A stretch of DNA of 7,371 nucleotides from Prevotella sp. UBA3837. GTDB lineage: Bacteria > Bacteroidota > Bacteroidia > Bacteroidales > Bacteroidaceae. The stretch spans positions 2,822-10,192 of the forward strand of contig DGHX01000193.1 in the NCBI GenBank assembly GCA_002392835.1, in the 5' to 3' direction. This document shows, piece after piece, positions 1-4,163 of this stretch; within the stretch, counting starts at the first letter, position 1; each line of letters begins with the position of its first letter. The position numbers and the translations under genes are program-made. The notes under the pieces are model-generated. The model was not told the DNA's origin and made no database searches. It saw only the letters and a program-made list of their open reading frames with translations.

Positions 1-573
1 GTGGTGCAGGCCGTCGGCGGTGCGCACCCAGCCGTAGCCGAAGCTGCCCATGTCGGTGTAGACGGCGCTGTGCATGCGCTGGGCCAGCAGCTGCGCAAAC
101 TCGTTCATCGTCAGCGACCGGCGGCTCTCCACGATGAGGGCCTCGCCACGGGCACTCTCCTTGCACAGCGCACGCCGCACACGCCGCTTCTCGTCGCGGA
201 AGTGCACCGCCTGGCCGTTGCGCACCAGGCACATCTGCTGGAAGCCATACGGCGTGCTGAACTGCTGGCCCAGCGTAAAGGTGCGGCCGCTGAGCGACAC
301 CTTCGAGTGGCGGTTGTAGCGGTTGTGCATGCGCCCCCCGATGGTGTAGGCCCCTTCCACCGTGCCCTGCGGGCTGGTGAAGGCGGCGGCAATGCACAGC
401 AGGGTCGTCGCGTCGTCGGGCTGAGGACGCTCGTCGGTCAGCAGAAGGTGCGCGTCCTGGGGCAGCCGGATGACGGTCAGCTCGTCTTCACGCTCCAGCG
501 TGCACCACGACTGGGCCATTCCGCCCAATGCTGAAAACAGGAGTGACATGATGAGGATTGATGTTCTTTTCAT
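1..573 (-). CDS. Exported protein, phosphodiester-glycosidase/DUF2233-like, N-terminal part (gene runs off the window)
   Basis: The frame is open from the ATG at 573 to the window edge, giving 191 residues with no stop, so the C-terminus is missing. The first ~20 residues are a classical signal peptide (MKR, hydrophobic stretch, then GMA before QS), which predicts export to the periplasm or beyond. The body contains GGR near 79-81, PYGFQ near 108-112, a liVES strand at 147-150, a helix TMNEFAQLL at 155-163, then VYTDMGS at 171-177. This order resembles the end of the NAGPA/DUF2233 phosphodiester glycosidase domain, where a strand and helix precede a conserved D-G-G-type loop; here the loop reads TDMGSFGYGW. 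The family match is from memory and is tentative; a substrate cannot be inferred. The gene is divergent from the small genes at 723. Its start is supported by the signal peptide and by a promoter directly upstream, although the promoter lies so close that the message may be leaderless. Confidence 0.6.
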   Translation of the reverse strand, partial: MKRTSILIMSLLFSALGGMAQSWCTLEREDELTVIRLPQDAHLLLTDERPQPDDATTLLCIAAAFTSPQGTVEGAYTIGGRMHNRYNRHSKVSLSGRTFTLGQQFSTPYGFQQMCLVRNGQAVHFRDEKRRVRRALCKESARGEALIVESRRSLTMNEFAQLLAQRMHSAVYTDMGSFGYGWVRTADGLHH

Positions 574-577
574 GGCG

Positions 578-608
578 CAAAGATACGAATAAACGAGAAA
601 AATGCAAA
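578..608 (-). promoter_or_regulatory. Bacteroidetes-type promoter for the exported protein gene
   Basis: On the minus strand, TATCTTTG (585-578) fits the -7 consensus TAnnTTTG, and TTTG (608-605) lies 19 bp upstream as the -33 box. The -7 box ends only 4 bp before the ATG at 573, so transcription would start at about the start codon. Either the message is leaderless, or translation begins at the later in-frame ATG at codon 9, which would shorten the signal peptide. Confidence 0.6.
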
Positions 609-689
609 GGAAAAGCCCTTTTTTTTCCTTTTTTTAATTTTCACTTGCTTTTGGCAGTATAAAACTGCTGACGGAGCTTTTTTTATGCC

Positions 690-697
690 TACCTTTG
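690..697 (+). promoter_or_regulatory. -7 promoter element (TACCTTTG) for the small genes
   Basis: TACCTTTG fits TAnnTTTG. No convincing TTTG lies 19-20 bp upstream; GCTG at 667-670 is a weak substitute. Transcription would begin near 702, leaving a leader of about 20 nt before the ATG at 723. A short dyad, GCAGT-ATAAA-ACTGC (654-668), sits just upstream and could be an operator, but nothing else supports that. Confidence 0.45.
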
Positions 698-722
698 CAG
701 CACTTGATGCATCCCCATCGTA

Positions 723-887
723 ATGAATCCTATGACAACAACAAAAAAGGTGTCGTGGAATGGTGATGACTATAGCATCACTATCGTTAGGACCCCGGAG
801 GTAAACTTGAAACGTGTTAATGGCCACGAGGGATGGCGGGTGGATGAAACTGTTCAGTTCGCCGGTCATCGGCAGTGGAAGTATTAA
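723..887 (+). CDS. Small hypothetical protein (54 aa), possibly the N-terminal half of a frameshifted gene
   Basis: No family is recognised. The ATG at 723 lies about 20 nt downstream of a predicted transcription start; a second in-frame ATG follows at 732. The product begins MNPMTTTKKVSWNGDDY and continues with alternating hydrophobic and polar residues (YSITIV, WRVDETVQF), which suggests beta strands, and ends in RQWKY before TAA. There is no signal peptide or membrane segment. It overlaps the start of the next small frame (820-1104), which lies in the +1 frame. Skipping one base near 880 joins the two into one protein of about 125 residues reading QWK-INCYAVYTV across the junction. Its promoter position favours this frame as the true N-terminus. 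It may be a real small protein, but a broken gene is at least as likely. Confidence 0.4.
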   Translation: MNPMTTTKKVSWNGDDYSITIVRTPEVNLKRVNGHEGWRVDETVQFAGHRQWKY

Positions 888-1104
888 CTGCTATGCGGTT
901 TATACCGTGTGTGAACGCGTGATGCTGAGGCTGACCCGAGAGTACGGAAAGAGACAAAGCATGGTGACAGTGGAGATGTTCAATGGTGAGAGGGAACTGC
1001 TGGCCTGGGCAAACGACGTTCCGGTGGCGGCATACACTCTTGAAAGCGACATGATAGACCTGTTCTGCGACAGATTCAGAAATGTGACGATGATGATGGG
1101 ATGA
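820..1104 (+). CDS. Small hypothetical protein, possibly the C-terminal half of a frameshifted gene
   Basis: No family is recognised. The frame from ATG 820 (or GTG 814) gives about 94 residues. The part after residue 23 looks protein-like: a hydrophobic strand INCYAVYTV, a charged stretch VMLRLTREYGKR, MVTVEMFNGERELLAWAND, then VAAYTLESDMIDLFCDRF before a TGA. The first ~22 residues overlap the 723-887 frame and look less natural, consistent with the true N-terminus being in the other frame. There is no separate promoter for it. No signal peptide or membrane span is visible. An independent gene, translationally coupled to the first, is the alternative. Confidence 0.4.
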   Translation: MATRDGGWMKLFSSPVIGSGSINCYAVYTVCERVMLRLTREYGKRQSMVTVEMFNGERELLAWANDVPVAAYTLESDMIDLFCDRFRNVTMMMG

Positions 1105-1167
1105 GAAGAACTGACGGAAACTGCATTTTTTTTCGGCTGAAAACGTAGGTAATTCGGTAAATATTCG

Positions 1168-1175
1168 TAATTTTG
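1168..1175 (+). promoter_or_regulatory. -7 promoter element (TAATTTTG) for the 1233 gene
   Basis: TAATTTTG fits TAnnTTTG and lies in an AT-rich gap. The matching -33 position has no clear TTTG. The predicted start near 1180 leaves a leader of about 52 nt to the ATG at 1233. The box is flanked by a 6-bp dyad, TTCGGT (1153-1158) and ACCGAA (1177-1182), which could bind a repressor; that part is speculative. The box also rules out the TTG-initiated extension at 1173, which would start inside the promoter. Confidence 0.5.
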
Positions 1176-1232
1176 CACCGAAAAGACAGTCGGCAGGCTG
1201 TTTACGCATGTTTTTCCCCTGATTACGTAACT

Positions 1233-2237
1233 ATGACGCACAACCGCGATTTCAACGACATCAACAGCATTGTCAACTTTTACGACTACGATAGCTTCAG
1301 AGAGGCCATCACCAACCTTGCCCTCAATGCTCCCCAAACCCTCAGCGACCTGCTGTTGGAGCTTCCCCGCACACCAGGCTACGTGAGCTGTGTGGAAAAG
1401 CCTTATAAACCACTTGACGACAAGCCCAAACTTGGTATCGGCGGCGGAGGAGGCTTCAGGCGGTTGAGCGACGAGGAGGCCATAGAACTTTTAGCTGTGC
1501 GCAGTGCCAAACAGCATCTCTGTGTGTCGAGTCAGATGGAAATCTGTAGTGGTGCACAGCCTTTGTACAGCGACCACGATCTGTCGCAAACCGTGCATAA
1601 TCTCTTCAGCAATCATGCGGCTGAGGCCATCCTGTTCCTGCTCAGGCAGGTGGAGCCTGAGCAGCAGCGCGAGTTCTTTAAGGCCTTCCTCAGTCCAGAG
1701 GAGCTGGCAGGCTATGCACATGTCGACATCATTGTGCGTCGCATAGAGCACGACGGCATGATGAGCGGCAACCGCGGGCGATATCTCATCTACACCAGTA
1801 AGGACGGCAGCGAGGAGCAACTGCTGAAGTTCACCCATCAGGCGTCGTGTGTCTACTACCTGATGTTCCTCATCGACCGAAAGCAGAAAAAGGGCATCCT
1901 CGGACCTATTGACATAGTTGGCAATAGCATGGCCTTTTATGTGCTCTATCGGCAGGTCTACGACATTAGCGACGATGACCTTTTCCGGCGCATAGAGAAT
2001 TTGAAACAGCGCAGGGATGAGCATGGCTATTACAGGGTTGGCCGGCTGAAGGAGACTATCTACGACATCCGCAAGCGTGTGCAAGAGCGCTTCGTCGACT
2101 ACGACGAGAGTTTCCTGCCATACGTCATGACGGCCAACACCCACCTGGCGGTAAGTCCTGACAGGATACAATTCGTCGGTGAAGCCGGGCATCTGCTTGA
2201 GGAGAACAGATTCAATAATTACAACAGTTGGCGATAG
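1233..2237 (+). CDS. Hypothetical protein of unknown function, probably C-terminally frameshifted
   Basis: No named family is recognised. The 334-residue product is soluble, with no signal peptide or membrane span. An N-terminal segment (1-60) is followed by a glycine-rich turn GIGGGGGF (68-75), a helical middle (80-160, including EAILFLLRQVEPEQQREFF), and a compact C-terminal part: RGRYLIYTSKDGSEEQLLKF (181-200), then ASCVYYLMFLIDRKQKKG (204-221) and the charged helix RLKETIYDIRKRVQERF (271-287). A winged-helix or other DNA-associated fold is conceivable, but no motif proves it. The ATG at 1233 is chosen because the upstream extension starts inside the -7 box. The frame ends prematurely at 2235-2237; a neighbouring frame continues sensibly to 2320, just before the next gene. 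GC content looks lower than in cutC. It appears to share a transcript with the transposase-like gene. Confidence 0.65.
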   Translation: MTHNRDFNDINSIVNFYDYDSFREAITNLALNAPQTLSDLLLELPRTPGYVSCVEKPYKPLDDKPKLGIGGGGGFRRLSDEEAIELLAVRSAKQHLCVSSQMEICSGAQPLYSDHDLSQTVHNLFSNHAAEAILFLLRQVEPEQQREFFKAFLSPEELAGYAHVDIIVRRIEHDGMMSGNRGRYLIYTSKDGSEEQLLKFTHQASCVYYLMFLIDRKQKKGILGPIDIVGNSMAFYVLYRQVYDISDDDLFRRIENLKQRRDEHGYYRVGRLKETIYDIRKRVQERFVDYDESFLPYVMTANTHLAVSPDRIQFVGEAGHLLEENRFNNYNSWR

Positions 2238-2320
2238 CTTATCTCGACTTCCGCCTCTATGAGCATGAGGAGCTTACCGGCAGCATCATGAACGATTCGT
2301 CAAACAAAAGCAGTAACTGA
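2219..2320 (+). pseudogene. Displaced C-terminal tail of the 1233 gene
   Basis: This frame is offset from the 1233 gene and has no start codon of its own at its beginning. It is open for 33 codons and reads LQQLAIAYLDFRLYEHEEL followed by TGSIMNDSSNKSSN and TGA. The first part is a typical amphipathic helix, unlike random sequence. It joins naturally to the preceding ENRFNN if one base is restored in the A/T run at 2214-2220. The restored gene would be 1233-2320 and stop 4 bp before the ATG of the next gene, as in a tight operon. A sequencing error is an equally good explanation for the lost base. Confidence 0.5.
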
Positions 2321-2324
2321 CCCT

Positions 2325-3464
2325 ATGTCCGCACATGAGCATTGGCAATGGCAGGAGCCTGGCGGAGCATGGAAGGGTGCGGGCCTGTATCACCTGACGC
2401 TGACGGTTACCGACCGCCAGCCCGTGTTGGGCGCACTCGTCACACCTGACGGCGATGCGGCCTCGGCCAGGGTGGTGCGCACGGCCCTGGGCGATGCGCT
2501 CGTTGACTGCCTGATGAGCATTCCCCGCCATCATGCCGAGGTGCAGGTGCTGCACTTCTGCCTGATGTCCGACCACCTGCATGCGGTGCTGTATGTGCGC
2601 CGCACCATGCTCACGGGCATCAGGACGGTGGTGAGGGGCTTCTGGCAGGCGGCAAAGAAGCTGGGGCGGGCCTGCACGCAGGCGGGGGTTTCTCTTTCGC
2701 AGGCGGGGGCTCCTCTTTCGCAGGCGGGGGCTTCTCTTTCGCGTGCGCGTTCTTCTTTCGTTGTCCCGAATGACATTCGGGATGAACTCAAAGAAGAAAG
2801 CCGCAGGCTGCAGGAAGTGGCTGCCGCCCTGTGCGGGCAGATGGGCACGGAGCCCTATTACCGACTGGAGCCAGTGTTCAGGGAAATGCCCTTCATCCGC
2901 CCTATGGCCCGCTACAGCCAGCTGCCGAACACCATCCGCTACCTGGACATGAACCCGCAGCGGCTGGCCACGAAACGCCTGAAGCCGGGCTTCTTCCGTG
3001 TGCAGAAGGGGATAGCGGTCGGTGCCCGCAGCTACGACGGCGTGGGGAATGTGGCACTCCTGATGGAGGGCGTTTACGACACAGTGCATGTGCGGCATGT
3101 GCTGGTGGAGAAAGCCCTGCATGGCGATGACCAGGAGCTGCGCAACTACAAGAATGCCTGCGTGATAAAAGCCCGTCGGGCGGTGGTGCTGGTCTCGCCG
3201 TTCATCTCGCCTGATGAGAAGCAGGTGATGCAGGTGCTGCTGAAGGAGCAACGTCCTTTCATCCTCCTGACTGACAACGGCTTCCGCGACTACTACAAGC
3301 CTGCGGACGGGCTTTTCGATGCCTGTGCCGCCGGCCGTCTGCTCATTCTCAGCCCCTGGCCTTATGATGGTGGGAAGCGGCACATCTGCCGTGCCGACTG
3401 TGTGGCCCTTAACGCGATGGCTGACGAGATATGCCATTGCCTGAACGGCAGTGTCAAACCATAG
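2325..3464 (+). CDS. HUH/Y1 REP-associated (IS200-like) transposase domain fused to a DprA/SMF-like domain
   Basis: The 379-residue protein has two parts. The N-terminal ~230 residues look like a Y1 transposase of the REP-associated tyrosine transposase type: a strand LYHLTLTVTDR (21-31), the metal-binding HUH motif in CLMSDHLHAVL (H84, H86), and IRYLDMNPQRLATKRL (204-219), which corresponds to the family's Y-I-x-x-N-P-V-R motif; Y206 is the candidate nucleophile. Such enzymes cut and join single-stranded DNA at hairpins. The C-terminal part (~243-371) looks like the Rossmann-like DprA/SMF fold: ARRAVVLVSPFISPDEK (283-299), a strand FILLTDNGF (312-320), FDACAAGRLLILSPWP (331-346) and a late RADCVALN (356-363). 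DprA proteins bind single-stranded DNA and load RecA. Residues 119-139 are three 7-residue repeats encoded by 21-bp repeats. No signal peptide. It follows the 1233 gene by 4 bp once that frame is restored and precedes cutC by 30 bp. The HUH assignment is fairly firm; the DprA-like one is tentative. Confidence 0.7.
   Translation: MSAHEHWQWQEPGGAWKGAGLYHLTLTVTDRQPVLGALVTPDGDAASARVVRTALGDALVDCLMSIPRHHAEVQVLHFCLMSDHLHAVLYVRRTMLTGIRTVVRGFWQAAKKLGRACTQAGVSLSQAGAPLSQAGASLSRARSSFVVPNDIRDELKEESRRLQEVAAALCGQMGTEPYYRLEPVFREMPFIRPMARYSQLPNTIRYLDMNPQRLATKRLKPGFFRVQKGIAVGARSYDGVGNVALLMEGVYDTVHVRHVLVEKALHGDDQELRNYKNACVIKARRAVVLVSPFISPDEKQVMQVLLKEQRPFILLTDNGFRDYYKPADGLFDACAAGRLLILSPWPYDGGKRHICRADCVALNAMADEICHCLNGSVKP
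2679..2741 (+). repeat. Three in-frame 21-bp tandem repeats inside the transposase-like gene
   Basis: Units begin at 2679, 2700 and 2721; each starts CAGGCGGGGG and ends CTCTTTCG, differing at two or three bases. They encode QAGVSLS, QAGAPLS and QAGASLS. A degenerate fourth copy (2742-2760) keeps only the TTCTTTCG end. The period is a multiple of three, so changes in copy number would lengthen or shorten the linker without breaking the frame. Confidence 0.85.
2752..2796. repeat. REP-like palindrome within the transposase-like gene
   Basis: TCCCGAATG (2764-2772) and CATTCGGGA (2774-2782) are perfect 9-bp arms around a single A. CTTCTTT (2752-2758) and AAAGAAG (2790-2796) form a second, outer 7-bp stem across an internal loop. 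The whole can fold as a long imperfect hairpin. It lies directly after the 21-bp repeats, between the HUH and tyrosine motifs, and is read as FVVPNDIRDELKE without a stop. Confidence 0.8.
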
Positions 3465-3494
3465 GAAACAACAAACAGAAGATTACAAAGCACC

Positions 3495-4163
3495 ATGAAA
3501 CGACTGTTAGAGGTTTGTTGCGGCAGCCTGGCGAGTGTCTGGGCGGCTGCTGAAGGCGGGGCGGAGCGCATTGAGCTGTGCTCGGCACTGTCGCTCGACG
3601 GGCTGACACCGTCGGTGGGAGCGCTGCGCCTGGTGCGCGAGCGGTTCCCCGCACTGCGCATACACGTGCTCATACGGCCCCGTGAGGGCGACTTCGTCTA
3701 TACGCCGCAGGAGCAGCAGGCCATGTTGCTCGACGTGGAGGCTGCACTGCCCTGGGCCGACGGCATCGTCAGTGGGGCGCTGACGCCGCAGGGCGATGTC
3801 GACATGGTGGCCACCGGCCTGCTGGTGAAGGCCTGCCAGGGGCTGCCGTTCACCTTTCACCGGGCCTTCGACCGCTGTCGCGAGCCGTTAGTGGCACTCG
3901 AGCAGCTCATCCATTTAGGCTGCCGGCGCATCCTTACCTCGGGACAGGCACCGACGGCCGCCGAGGGCATCGCCCTGCTGCGACGGCTGAACGACCTGTC
4001 CGGCGGGCGCATCATCGTCATGCCCGGGGGTGGGGTGAACGCCGTGAATGCCCGTCAGATACTGCAGCTGACGGGGTGCACTGAGATTCATGGTTCGTGC
4101 TCCATAGGCGGAACGACGCAGGCCGGCATCGTGCGCCAGGTCATACAATCATGTACTTATTAA
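3495..4163 (+). CDS. cutC: CutC family protein (copper homeostasis family, TIM barrel)
   Basis: The 222-residue cytoplasmic protein shows the CutC signature blocks in order: LEVCCGS (5-11), GGAERIELCSAL (21-32), LTPSVG (37-42), IRPREGDFVYT (60-70), DGIVSGALTPQGDVD (89-103), FTFHRAFD (119-126), RILTSGQ (145-151), IIVMPGGGVN (173-182) and EIHGSC (197-202). CutC was first linked to copper tolerance in E. coli, but its biochemical role remains uncertain, so a copper function should not be assumed. The C-terminus after HGSC is short, about 20 residues, so the protein is a little smaller than the E. coli one (about 248). The gene begins 30 bp after the transposase-like gene with no visible promoter between, so read-through from upstream is likely. 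Its 3' end overlaps the convergent lipoprotein gene by 4 bp. Confidence 0.93.
   Translation: MKRLLEVCCGSLASVWAAAEGGAERIELCSALSLDGLTPSVGALRLVRERFPALRIHVLIRPREGDFVYTPQEQQAMLLDVEAALPWADGIVSGALTPQGDVDMVATGLLVKACQGLPFTFHRAFDRCREPLVALEQLIHLGCRRILTSGQAPTAAEGIALLRRLNDLSGGRIIVMPGGGVNAVNARQILQLTGCTEIHGSCSIGGTTQAGIVRQVIQSCTY

Noticed and set aside
1..534. Plus-strand 177-residue open frame over the exported-protein gene
   Set aside because: It mirrors the minus-strand gene, has an unnatural His/Ala/Arg-rich composition, and no start signal; the minus strand has a signal peptide and a promoter.
1173..1232. N-terminal extension of the 1233 gene from a TTG
   Set aside because: The TTG lies inside the predicted -7 box, and the added residues do not resemble a structured N-terminus.
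2286..3437. Minus-strand 383-residue open frame opposite the transposase-like gene
   Set aside because: Composition is His/Arg/Gln-rich with no recognisable motif, while the plus strand carries HUH, tyrosine and Rossmann-like blocks.
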